Origin: Kribbella pratensis
GTDB taxonomy: Bacteria > Actinomycetota > Actinomycetes > Propionibacteriales > Kribbellaceae
Direction of reading: 5' to 3'
DNA length: 64,000 nt
Assembly (NCBI RefSeq): GCF_004366075.1
Contig: NZ_SODU01000005.1
Location: forward strand, 310,001-374,000
In this document: positions 33,591 to 41,704 of the stretch, piece after piece
How positions within the stretch are numbered: position 1 is the stretch's first letter
How the letters are laid out: the number at the start of each line of letters is the position of its first letter
The notes under the pieces: generated by a model
Told to the model about the DNA's origin: nothing
Database searches by the model: none
The model's input: the letters and a program-made list of their open reading frames with translations, nothing else
Made by a program: the position numbers and the translations under genes

Positions 33591-35459
33591 ATGCCTGACG
33601 AGTCGAGCCTGCCGTTCTTCGACCGCACGGCGACTGCGGCCGGGGGCTTCCCGGTCAGTCGCCGAGGGTACGACAAGCAGGCCGTGGACGACTATGTCCG
33701 CGCGCTGGAGATGCAACTCGTCGAGGCACGCAACCGCGCCGACGAGCTGCAGCAGAGCGTCGCGCCGATGCAGCACGAGCTCGCGGAGACGCGGCGCCAG
33801 CTCGAGGCCAGCGCCAACCCTTCGTACGCCGGGCTCGGCGACCGGGCCGCGCAGATCCTCCGGCTCGCCCAGGACCAGGCGTCCGAGGCGCTCGACGAAG
33901 CCAAGCGTGAGGCGGAGGAGCTCCGCGCGAACGCGGCCAAGGAGGCTGCCGCGGCGCGGGCGACCGGTGAGCGTGAGGCCGAGGACATCCGGACCGTCGC
34001 GCTGAACGAGGCGGACAGCATGCGCCGTACCGCCGAGGGTGACGCGGCCGAGCTGCGGCGTACGGCGGAAACCGAGGCCGCCGAGGTGCTGCAGGCGGCC
34101 CGGCGGAAGGCGGAGCAGCTGCAGCTGACCGCCGAGTCGCAGGCGAGCACGCTGAAGAACGGGGCGCTGCACGAGGCCGAGAAGATCCGGACCGCGATCC
34201 AGCGCGAGTCGGCAGCCCTGCGCGCGCGGCTGGCGGACGAGCGCGAGCAGCAGGCCAAGGAGCTGGCCGACAAGCACCAGCAGATCGCGGCCGACACCGA
34301 CAGCCTGACCACCCAGATGAAGGAGGCCGCCGAGGCGTCCGAGCGCCGGGTGGCCGAGGCGACCGAGCAGGCCCGCAAGATCCGCGCCGAGGCGGAGGAG
34401 TCGGCCGAGCGGACGCTCGCGCGTGCCCGCCGGGAGGCCGAGCAGCTGCTGACCACCGCGCGCACCCGCGCCGAGGCCGAGCTGGCGAACGCGGCCGACG
34501 AGGCGGAGCGGTCCCGGACCGTCGTCGCCCGCGAGACCGAGCGCCTGGCGAAGCGCCGCGACGGCATCCTCACCCAGATCGCCGGCCTGAACGAGATCGC
34601 CAGCAACATCGCCCGCCAGGCCGCCGAGCTCGACTCGGAGACCGCCGCGGGGCCGTACGTGAACCCGTTCGCCCGGCCCGCCGAGTCCCCCCGGCCCCCG
34701 GCCGGTGCGCTGGGGCAGGGTGTCGGCAGCCCCTTCGCCTCAGAGCCCTCGACCCCGTACCCCTCCGCCCCCTCAGCTCCGTCCGACTCAGCTCCTGCTG
34801 GCTCGGGTCCTGCTGGCTCGGGTCCTGCTGGCTCGGCTCCGGCTGGCTCGGGTTCGGCTGGCTCGGGTTCGGCTCGGGCCGAGGCAGGTACGGCGGCTGA
34901 CTCGGGCGCTGCCGCGGACTTCGGGGATGACGACAGCCCGTTCCCGGCGACGACGCCGGCCGACAACCCGTTCCCGGGGGCGACCCCTGCCGCGGGATCC
35001 TCGCGCGAGTCGTCGTACGACACCGAGGGACCGTTCACCGGTTCCAGCCCGTTCGTCGGCATCGGCGCCGGGGATGCCCGCGTCGACGAGACCCGGATCG
35101 ACACCGGCCTGCGCATCGACCCGAAGGACGCCGGCAACCTCGCCGGCCAGACCAGCAAGACCGCCGGCGGCCCGGCCGACCCCGCTGCCGACGCCGCGGA
35201 CCTCGCCGAGCTTGCCGACATCGCCAATTCTGCCGACCTGGTCGAGTCGGCCGGTTCCGGGGACTCGGACGACGACGAGAAGCCGAAGGACTCGACGATG
35301 GTGGACGAGTTCCGGCTGGGTGACCTCGCGAGCGAGGAGACTCGGGTCCAGAAGCGGCGCTCCAGCTCGGCGAAGTCCTCCGACGACGAGTCGCCCGCGG
35401 ACGACGAGAAGACCGATGCGGCCACCTCGCGCGCGCGATCCCCGAAGGACAAGATGTGA
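33591..35459 (+). CDS. DivIVA-like coiled-coil protein with long disordered tail
   Basis: A 622-residue protein. A DivIVA-type N-terminal motif (FPVSRRGYDKQAVDDYVRALE in parts, about residues 20-42) is followed by an almost uninterrupted Ala/Glu/Arg-rich coiled coil to about residue 345. A Pro/Gly/Ser/Ala-rich linker follows with 5-residue repeats (PAGSG), then an acidic tail ending SPKDKM. No transmembrane segment. It probably acts as a cytoskeletal or polar scaffold like other actinomycete DivIVA/FilP-type proteins (inference). ATG 33591 follows CGGGAGA. Its stop overlaps the AI-2E transporter start by four bases. Confidence 0.78.
   Translation: MPDESSLPFFDRTATAAGGFPVSRRGYDKQAVDDYVRALEMQLVEARNRADELQQSVAPMQHELAETRRQLEASANPSYAGLGDRAAQILRLAQDQASEALDEAKREAEELRANAAKEAAAARATGEREAEDIRTVALNEADSMRRTAEGDAAELRRTAETEAAEVLQAARRKAEQLQLTAESQASTLKNGALHEAEKIRTAIQRESAALRARLADEREQQAKELADKHQQIAADTDSLTTQMKEAAEASERRVAEATEQARKIRAEAEESAERTLARARREAEQLLTTARTRAEAELANAADEAERSRTVVARETERLAKRRDGILTQIAGLNEIASNIARQAAELDSETAAGPYVNPFARPAESPRPPAGALGQGVGSPFASEPSTPYPSAPSAPSDSAPAGSGPAGSGPAGSAPAGSGSAGSGSARAEAGTAADSGAAADFGDDDSPFPATTPADNPFPGATPAAGSSRESSYDTEGPFTGSSPFVGIGAGDARVDETRIDTGLRIDPKDAGNLAGQTSKTAGGPADPAADAADLAELADIANSADLVESAGSGDSDDDEKPKDSTMVDEFRLGDLASEETRVQKRRSSSAKSSDDESPADDEKTDAATSRARSPKDKM
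34791..34880 (+). repeat. 15-bp in-frame tandem repeat within DivIVA-like gene
   Basis: About six 15-bp units close to GGTCCTGCTGGCTCG, with the last units drifting, encode a PAGSG-type linker. The period is a multiple of three, so frame is kept. Confidence 0.8.
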
Positions 35460-36733
35460 CGCCATCCGGCGACGACACCTCCACAGCGACCCCCGACAAG
35501 GATCTGGCCGACGCCACGCGCGAAGCCAAGTCCGCCGCCGCGGAAGCCCAGGCCGCCGCCGACAAGAGCGAACAATCCGCAACCGACGCAGCCGATGAGG
35601 CTGCTGCCGCCGCGCATGCGGACGACGACGACACGAACTTCGCGGACGAACTGCTGATCGAAGAGCGGCACCCGTCCGTCGGTATGGGTACGCCGGGTCC
35701 GCCGCTGCGCCGGGGGAACCCGTTCACGTTCGGCTTCTTCGCGGCACTCGGCGTACTCGTCGCCCTGGGTCTGTGGAACGCAGCCGGCCAGGCCCGCTCG
35801 GTCCTGATCCTGCTGCTGGTCTCGATGTTCATTGCGGTCGGCCTGAACCCGCTGGTCGAGTGGTTCATGCGCCGCGGACTGAAGCGCGGTCTGTCCGTCG
35901 GCGTGGTGTTCCTGCTGATGATCCTCGCGGTCGCCGGCGTCGCCGTCGCGATCGTCCCGGTCGTCTCGGACCAGATCAACAGCCTGATCAAGAACGCGCC
36001 CGAGTGGCTCGACCTGCTGAACAAGTCGAAGACTCTCAACGAGCTGGACGACAAGTACCACTTCATCCAGAAGGCCCAGGAATACGTCCAGGACCCGGCG
36101 CTGGCGCAACGTGCGTTCGGCGGGATCCTCGGCGTCGGCAAGGTGGTCGCGGGCGCGCTGTTCAACACGTTCACGATCCTGGTGCTGACGCTGTACTTCC
36201 TCGCCTCGCTCCCCTCGGTGAAGCGGGCGGCGTACAGCCTGGTCCCCAGCACCCGCCGTACCCGCGTCTCGATCCTCGGCGACGAGGTCCTCGGCCGGGT
36301 CGGCGGCTACGTCAGCGGCCAGTTCCTGGTGGCGCTGACCGCCGGTGTCATGATGTTCATCTTTCTCGAGATCATCGGGCTGCGGGAGTACGCCGTGGCG
36401 CTGGCGATCGTGGTGATGTTCTGTGACTTCATCCCGATGGTCGGCGGCCTGATCGGCGTCGTCGTGGTCGCGCTGATCGGCTTCACCGGCGGCCTCGGGA
36501 TCGGCATCGCCTGCCTGATCTACGGCGTCATCTACCAGCAGGTCGAGAACTACTTCGTCGCACCGCGCATCATGCGCCGGGCCGTCGACATCCCCGGCGC
36601 CGTCACGGTCATCGCCGCCCTCCTCGGCGGCGCCCTCCTCGGCGTCGTCGGCGCCCTCCTGGCCATCCCGTCAGCCGCCGCCATCCTCCTCATCATCCGA
36701 GAAGTCTGGGTCCGCAAAGCCGACGCCTCCTAG
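35456..36733 (+). CDS. AI-2E family (PerM-type) transporter
   Basis: A 425-residue membrane protein. A hydrophilic Ala/Asp-rich N-terminal arm of about 85 residues precedes about eight hydrophobic segments: two after PFTFGFFAALGVLVALG, then the family block with GGYVSGQFLVALTAGVMMF, CDFIPMVGGLIGVVVVAL and QQVENYFVAPRIMRR. Family members export small molecules or act as Na+/H+ antiporters; the substrate is unknown. GTG 35456 overlaps the upstream stop (GTGA), so it is translationally coupled to the DivIVA-like protein, an unusual pairing. The stop abuts the convergent PhyH stop with no gap. Confidence 0.86.
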   Translation: MTPSGDDTSTATPDKDLADATREAKSAAAEAQAAADKSEQSATDAADEAAAAAHADDDDTNFADELLIEERHPSVGMGTPGPPLRRGNPFTFGFFAALGVLVALGLWNAAGQARSVLILLLVSMFIAVGLNPLVEWFMRRGLKRGLSVGVVFLLMILAVAGVAVAIVPVVSDQINSLIKNAPEWLDLLNKSKTLNELDDKYHFIQKAQEYVQDPALAQRAFGGILGVGKVVAGALFNTFTILVLTLYFLASLPSVKRAAYSLVPSTRRTRVSILGDEVLGRVGGYVSGQFLVALTAGVMMFIFLEIIGLREYAVALAIVVMFCDFIPMVGGLIGVVVVALIGFTGGLGIGIACLIYGVIYQQVENYFVAPRIMRRAVDIPGAVTVIAALLGGALLGVVGALLAIPSAAAILLIIREVWVRKADAS

Positions 36734-37498
36734 CTAGGAACACGTGACGTCGAGGATGAAGTGCTGGGCGGGGGTCAGGCGGTTGTAGGTGTTGAGGCGG
36801 ATGTAGGTCTGCTGGTCGAGCTGCTGGGGTAGGTGGCGTCGGGCGAAGTAGGAGTGCAGGGCTCGGCGGGGGTTGTCGGTGCGGTTCTGGGTGCCGCCGT
36901 GCCAGAGGTGGCTGTTGAAGATGACGACCGTGCCGGCTTGGCCGGTCAGTTGGATCTGGTCGGTGTGGTCGGCGCCCGGGTCGGGCATCTCGTCGCCGGG
37001 CATGGTGCCGCGGCGGTGGGAACCGGGGACCACGCGGGTGGCGCCGTTCTCGGGGGTGAAGTCGTCGAGGAGCCAGATCGAGTTGCAGACCTCGTACTCG
37101 CCCGGTTGGACGGGATGCCCGAAGTCCACATGCAGGCCCTGGCGCCCTTCACCGGGTAGGGCCGCGCGGCTGTTGAGGGACGAGAGTTTGAACTCGCCCA
37201 GCACGTGCCGCATGGCCGCCAGCACCCGCGGGTGACTGAAGCACACCTCGAACCTCGGATCCTTGTTCACCAGATCCGCCAACCGGTCCGTACCCCGCTC
37301 CTGATGCACCTCGAGGCCGGCCCGATCCCCCTCGGCCGCGGTCAGTTCGGCCAGCCGTTCGTTGATCGCGGCCACCTCCTCCGCCGTGAGAATCCCCTCC
37401 AGTGGAAGGAACCCGTCGCGGTCGAGCTGGTCCTTCTCGTCCTGCGTGAGTACGTCGTCAGTGACGCCGAGATCGCGTAATGCGGTCGCCATATCCAT
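36734..37498 (-). CDS. Phytanoyl-CoA dioxygenase (PhyH)-family oxygenase, copy 1
   Basis: A 254-residue Fe(II)/2-oxoglutarate dioxygenase. The metal triad is HxD in GLHVDFGHP and the distal His in NSHLWHGGTQN, with the 2-oxoglutarate Arg in PRRALHSYF. DGFLPLEGILTAEEV near residue 30 is the usual N-terminal signature. It hydroxylates an unknown small molecule. ATG 37498 has GAAGGAG seven bases upstream. It is divergent from an AraC regulator across 64 bp that contain a 14-bp palindrome. The same PhyH/AraC pairing recurs at 60.9-62.5 kb. Confidence 0.86.
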   Translation of the reverse strand: MDMATALRDLGVTDDVLTQDEKDQLDRDGFLPLEGILTAEEVAAINERLAELTAAEGDRAGLEVHQERGTDRLADLVNKDPRFEVCFSHPRVLAAMRHVLGEFKLSSLNSRAALPGEGRQGLHVDFGHPVQPGEYEVCNSIWLLDDFTPENGATRVVPGSHRRGTMPGDEMPDPGADHTDQIQLTGQAGTVVIFNSHLWHGGTQNRTDNPRRALHSYFARRHLPQQLDQQTYIRLNTYNRLTPAQHFILDVTCS

Positions 37499-37527
37499 CG
37501 GAGTGCTCCTTCACAAGATGCACGAAT

Positions 37528-37541
37528 CGATGCCAGCATCG
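37528..37541. promoter_or_regulatory. Palindrome in PhyH/AraC divergent promoter 1
   Basis: CGATGC-CA-GCATCG, a perfect 6-bp inverted repeat, lies midway between the divergent starts at 37498 and 37563. It is a possible operator for the AraC-type regulator or another dimeric factor. Confidence 0.4.
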
Positions 37542-37562
37542 TTGCGACGTACGTGAGAAACA

Positions 37563-38318
37563 ATGCAGGAGGCGACAGGGCTTATGCACAAATCGCCACG
37601 GCTGCTCGGCGCCGGCGTACACATGGCGGCGCCCGGCAAGGACTATCCGCCCCACGCGCACACGTCGTGGGAGCTCGTGTACTACGTTCGCGGCCGGATC
37701 ACCTGCCCCGTCGGCGACGAGACGTACGACGCCACTCCGGGCACCGTGCTCCTCACCCCGCCGCACACCTGGCACGCCGAGCAGAGCCGCACCGGGTACG
37801 CGAACCGCTTCCTCCAGGTCGACGCCGCAACCACCCACCCCTGGCCGCGCCTGTGCTACGACGACACCGACCACACCCTGCGCCGGGTCTTCGACGCCCT
37901 GGTCCGCGAAACCGAGAGCGAGGACCTCCGCTCCCTGCTCCTGGCCGAGCTGGATCTGCGCCTCCGCCGTGCCGCAGCCACCCCACCCACAACGCTCGCC
38001 GAACAACTCGTCGCCCAAGCCGAGCAGCTCTTCGAGGAACGCTTCGCGGCCGGTCTCCGCATCGCGCAGGTCGCAGCCGACCTCGGCGTCTCGCAGTCCG
38101 GCCTGCGGGCCGCGTTCACCCGCCTCCGCAACACCAGCCCGCAGGCCGCCCTTCAGGCAGTACGCCTACGCCACGCCCTGGCCCACATCCGCAACTCGAC
38201 CCTCCCTCTCCAGGCCATCGCCGACCTGACCGGCTACCACTCGGTCAGCCACCTCACCCGCCACATCAAAGCCGCCACCGGCTCACCGCCGGGCGCCCTG
38301 CGCATCAAGGGCATGTGA
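37563..38318 (+). CDS. AraC-family transcriptional regulator, copy 1
   Basis: A protein of about 251 residues. An N-terminal cupin-like sensor domain covers residues about 15-95 (HAHTSWELVYYVRGRITC, GTVLLTPPHTWHAEQ in parts). Two C-terminal HTHs follow: LRIAQVAADLGVSQSGLRAAF and LPLQAIADLTGYHSVSHLTRH (seen in parts; about 160-245). The His-rich cupin suggests sugar or metal-bound ligand sensing. ATG 37563 or ATG 37584 may be the start; the latter has CAGGG four bases before it. Probably regulates the divergent PhyH oxygenase. Its stop faces the ChbG stop with one base between. Confidence 0.85.
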   Translation: MQEATGLMHKSPRLLGAGVHMAAPGKDYPPHAHTSWELVYYVRGRITCPVGDETYDATPGTVLLTPPHTWHAEQSRTGYANRFLQVDAATTHPWPRLCYDDTDHTLRRVFDALVRETESEDLRSLLLAELDLRLRRAAATPPTTLAEQLVAQAEQLFEERFAAGLRIAQVAADLGVSQSGLRAAFTRLRNTSPQAALQAVRLRHALAHIRNSTLPLQAIADLTGYHSVSHLTRHIKAATGSPPGALRIKGM

Positions 38319-38319
38319 A

Positions 38320-39087
38320 TCAGAAGGCAGCCTGGACCGTGGTGAGTTCGATGTCGTGGGCCTCGATGGCTTGGCGGATCTCCGGGTCGGTGACCATCGC
38401 CTGGTCGGAGAGGCGGTACTCCTCGGCCCAGCGGTAGGTGTATGAGCCGGGCCGGTGGATTGCTGCTAGCTCCGGTTCGGCGGCTGCGCAGTGCGTGACG
38501 AGCAGGTGGACGCCGGGCGTCAGCTTGTCCAGGTACTCGAGCAGCCAGGGCTTCTTGTCGGCGGCGTCGCGGTCGCTCAACGTCTCGATCGACGCAAACC
38601 GTTTCGACTCCTCCGGCCCGTAGATGAACGGCTTCCCGAGCGCCGCCGAGACCTCGTCGTACGCCGCCGGCGCTGCCTGACCCATGTGTACGTCGAGATA
38701 CTCGAGCGTCAGCCCTTCCGCCGCGAACTTCGCCGCCTGCGCCGACAACTCCCGTACCGCGTCCGCGTGACTGACCGCAGCCTTGGACTCCTCGACCGTA
38801 CGCCGGAACGTGCCGTCCTCCCCCACCAACGACGTACCGTCCGTCAACGGCCGCCACCGGAGGAAGTCCCACTCACACGTCAGCGTCTGATGCACACCCA
38901 CCGGGATCGCGAACTCGCGCGCCAACGCGGCCGCCTCCGTGAACCACGGGCAGGCCGCCATCGTCGACGCCTGCGTCACGATCCCCTCGCGAAAGGCCTG
39001 CACCGTCCCCACGTTGACCGCATGACACATCCCGAAGTCGTCACCCTGAACAACCAGCCGGACTTCACTCACGCCTACTCCCACCAT
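38320..39087 (-). CDS. ChbG/YdjC-family carbohydrate deacetylase
   Basis: A 255-residue YdjC-fold deacetylase. Metal-binding motif QGDDFGMCHAVN (Asp at about residue 17), IPVGVHQTLTCEWDF (GVHLTLT-type motif), LTLEYLDVHMGQ (His) and LLVTHCAA. Characterised ChbG removes an acetyl group from diacetylchitobiose. ATG 39087 is the first start; GTG 39072 with GGGAG before it may be the true one. It is the last gene of the seven-gene NamZ-ABC operon, 49 bp after the PIG-L gene, implying deacetylation of an imported N-acetylated sugar. Confidence 0.82.
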   Translation of the reverse strand: MVGVGVSEVRLVVQGDDFGMCHAVNVGTVQAFREGIVTQASTMAACPWFTEAAALAREFAIPVGVHQTLTCEWDFLRWRPLTDGTSLVGEDGTFRRTVEESKAAVSHADAVRELSAQAAKFAAEGLTLEYLDVHMGQAAPAAYDEVSAALGKPFIYGPEESKRFASIETLSDRDAADKKPWLLEYLDKLTPGVHLLVTHCAAAEPELAAIHRPGSYTYRWAEEYRLSDQAMVTDPEIRQAIEAHDIELTTVQAAF

Positions 39088-39136
39088 CCGCCGACAGAGC
39101 CACCACTGACCGTACGACCAAACGCCGACAGATCCC

Positions 39137-39883
39137 CTATGGTCCGGCGAGTTTGGTGACCTCTGGGGACTGATCGGTGTGGAAGGCGCACGCCCGGGGG
39201 TACGACGCCAGACAGCCGCGAGTCGTCATCAGCGCGGTGTAGTAGTCGATGTACCGGAAGCCGTACGTCTCGCCGCGGGCGAAGGCCTGGTGCCGGGTGG
39301 CGGACACCCAGCGGTAGAACGCCTCGTCGGAGATCGGGACGTACAGCGAAGGCGTGAAGCCCTCCATGTCCTCCCAGTTCTCCGCGTGCAGGAACGAGCG
39401 CACGCCGTGTCGCGGCAGTGCGGCGAGCTTCTCGGCCAGTTCGGCGTACGGCGTGATGGCGGCGAAGTCGTCCGCGGGATCGATGGGCAGGCCGGCGAGG
39501 AAGCGGGCGCGCTCGGCCAGCACAGCGGTGTGTTCGTGATCGCGGTGGATCGAGTGCTTCCAGTGCGTGATGATCGTGTCGGGCTGCTTCTCGCGGATGA
39601 TCTGGGCGAGCTGCAGGGCCACGTCGTCGGTGTCCGGGAGGAAGCCGTCGCTGTGGTCGAGGACCAGGAAGTCCGCGCCGATCGCCTCCGCGAACGCCGT
39701 ACCCTCCGCGATCTTCTGCTTCTTGTAGTCGGCCGGCGTCAGCCGCGGGTGACCGCGCTCCCCCGGCGTCAGCGCGACGATCGTCGCCGACGCGCCCTCC
39801 AGGACGAGCTTGGCCAGCGTCGGCCCGGCGGTCAGGTCCATGTCGCCGATGTGCGCCCCGATGGCGAGCACTGATCTGGTCAC
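39137..39883 (-). CDS. PIG-L family (LmbE-like) deacetylase
   Basis: A 248-residue zinc-dependent de-N-acetylase fold. The normal AHPDD motif is GAHIGDMDLTAGPTLAKL here, retaining His and one Asp at metal/catalytic positions; HWKHSIHRDHEHTA supplies the third ligand. Relatives act on GlcNAc-inositol, bacillithiol/mycothiol precursors or chito-oligomers. The start at 39883 is 10 bp after the permease stop, so it is co-transcribed with the sugar ABC transporter. Two different deacetylases in one operon suggest an N-acetylamino-sugar or N-acyl-muramyl substrate. Confidence 0.85.
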   Translation of the reverse strand: MTRSVLAIGAHIGDMDLTAGPTLAKLVLEGASATIVALTPGERGHPRLTPADYKKQKIAEGTAFAEAIGADFLVLDHSDGFLPDTDDVALQLAQIIREKQPDTIITHWKHSIHRDHEHTAVLAERARFLAGLPIDPADDFAAITPYAELAEKLAALPRHGVRSFLHAENWEDMEGFTPSLYVPISDEAFYRWVSATRHQAFARGETYGFRYIDYYTALMTTRGCLASYPRACAFHTDQSPEVTKLAGP

Positions 39884-39893
39884 AACAATCTCC

Positions 39894-40769
39894 TCACTTC
39901 AGGCCACTGAGTACGACGCCACGCACGTAGTACTTCTGGAACACCAGGAACACGACCAGCACCGGCAACGTGCTGATCACCAGGCCGGCCATCACGATCG
40001 GCATGGTGCGGTCCGGATCGAGGAAGCTCTGCAGCAGCTGGATGCCGACCGGAAGCGTCTGCAACGACGGGTCGGACGACGAGATCAGCAGCGTCCAGAT
40101 GTACTCGTTCCAGGTGCCGATGAACGTGATCAGCCCGAGCGTGATCGCCACCGGCTTGGTCTGCGGCAGCACGATCAGCCGCCAGATCTGCCACTGGTTC
40201 GCGCCGTCGATCTTGGCCGCCTCGAGCATCTCGTCCGGCAGCGAGATCATGAACTGCCGCATCAGGAAGATCCCGAACCCGGAGACCGTGAACGGCAGGA
40301 TCAGCGCCAGCAGGCTGGTCGTCAGCCCGCCGTCGCCGCCGCGTCCGAGGAAGTCGTTGCCGCCGGCCAGCGGCCAGTTGAGCATGATCAGGAACGTCGG
40401 GATCAGCAGCAGGAACGGCGGCAGCATCATCGTCGCGAGGATGAACCGGAAGATCACCGCCCGCCCGCGGAACCTCAGCTTGGCCAGCGCGTACCCGGCC
40501 AGCGCCGAGGTGATCAGCACCGACACCGTCACGCTGACCGTGACGATCACGCTGTTGCGGAACAGCCGTGGCAGCTCCAGCTGCGAGAACGCCTCGCGGT
40601 AGTTGTTCAGATCGAACGACTCAGGGAACAGCTTGTACGGGATCACGCCGTACTCGCCCGCGCCCTTGAACGAGCTCATCACCATGTCGAGGAACGGCAT
40701 CACCATCGCGACCCCGCCGAGGATCACGACCAGGTACGCGAACCACGGGAACTTGCCGTGCCGCCTCAC
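39894..40769 (-). CDS. Sugar ABC transporter permease, MalG/CUT1 type
   Basis: A 291-residue inner-membrane permease with six hydrophobic segments and the EAA loop LEAAKIDGANQWQIWRLIVLP (parts) that docks the ATPase. The second long periplasmic loop contains an insert GGNDFLGRGGDGGLTTS. GTG 40769 overlaps the upstream permease stop (GTGA), so it is preferred over the ATG at 40802. No ATPase gene is in the operon; a shared MsiK-type ATPase elsewhere is expected, as is common for actinomycete CUT1 systems. Confidence 0.92.
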   Translation of the reverse strand: MRRHGKFPWFAYLVVILGGVAMVMPFLDMVMSSFKGAGEYGVIPYKLFPESFDLNNYREAFSQLELPRLFRNSVIVTVSVTVSVLITSALAGYALAKLRFRGRAVIFRFILATMMLPPFLLLIPTFLIMLNWPLAGGNDFLGRGGDGGLTTSLLALILPFTVSGFGIFLMRQFMISLPDEMLEAAKIDGANQWQIWRLIVLPQTKPVAITLGLITFIGTWNEYIWTLLISSSDPSLQTLPVGIQLLQSFLDPDRTMPIVMAGLVISTLPVLVVFLVFQKYYVRGVVLSGLK

Positions 40770-41704
40770 GAGGTCTCCTCCCCGCGCCGCCGGGCGACCC
40801 ACAACTGCAGCAGGGTGATCGCCAGGATGATCACGAACAGCACCATCGCCATCGCGCTCGCCGTACCCCAGGCGCCGTACTTGAACGCCCGCTGGTACAT
40901 CTCGAAGGCCGCCACGTTGGTCGCGTTCACCGGCCCGCCGTCACCCGTCATCACGATGATCAGCGCGAACGACTGCAACCCGCCGATGAACTGCGTGATC
41001 AGCACGAACAGCAAGGCCGGCCGCAGCAACGGCAACGTGATCGACCAGAACATGTGCCACGAGTTCGCCCCGTCCACCTCGGCCGCCTCGTAGTACATCT
41101 CCGGGATCGCCTTCAGCCCGGCCGTCAGGATCAGGACGGCTCCGCCGATCGAGGCCCAGGCCTGTACGACGGTCACCGACGGCAGCGCGTACGACGCGTC
41201 GGACAGGAACCCGATGCTGTTCACACCGAGCTTGTTCAGCACACCGTTGATCAGCCCGGCCGGTTGGTACATCATCTTCCACACGTTGCCGATGGCCACG
41301 ACCGTGGCGACCACGGGCAGGAAGTACAGCACCCGCCAGAACCCCTGGAACGCCAGCCGATCGATGCAGTAGGCCACCAGCACCGACCCGAACGTGGCCA
41401 GGAACACCGACCCGAAGGCGAACAGCAGCGTGTTCACCAGGATCGGCTTGACGAATGTCCCGTCGAAGCTCAGGACGTCGCCGAAGTTCGCCGTACCGGC
41501 CCACTTCAGGGTCCCGAGGTCGAAGCCGCCCCAGTCCGAGAAGGCGAGCACGATCGCGAAGATGAACGGCAGGATCAGGAACACGCAGAAGAACAGCAAT
41601 GCCGGCGCGAGGAACAGGTACGCCGCCCGTCCCTCGCGCTGCAGCTTTCCGACCCGCTGGGCCGGCACCGCCAACGTGCCGACCCTGCCGACCGCGGATG
41701 TCAT
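40766..41704 (-). CDS. Sugar ABC transporter permease, MalF/CUT1 type
   Basis: A 312-residue permease. A basic N-terminus is followed by six hydrophobic segments (YLFLAPALLFFCVFLILPF first) and the EAA loop YEAAEVDGANSWHMFWSITLP (parts). MTGDGGPVNATNVAAFEMYQ near the end is typical of CUT1 MalF-like proteins. ATG 41704 overlaps the binding-protein stop by four bases and its own stop overlaps the next permease start, so all three transporter genes are translationally linked. Confidence 0.93.
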   Translation of the reverse strand: MTSAVGRVGTLAVPAQRVGKLQREGRAAYLFLAPALLFFCVFLILPFIFAIVLAFSDWGGFDLGTLKWAGTANFGDVLSFDGTFVKPILVNTLLFAFGSVFLATFGSVLVAYCIDRLAFQGFWRVLYFLPVVATVVAIGNVWKMMYQPAGLINGVLNKLGVNSIGFLSDASYALPSVTVVQAWASIGGAVLILTAGLKAIPEMYYEAAEVDGANSWHMFWSITLPLLRPALLFVLITQFIGGLQSFALIIVMTGDGGPVNATNVAAFEMYQRAFKYGAWGTASAMAMVLFVIILAITLLQLWVARRRGEETS

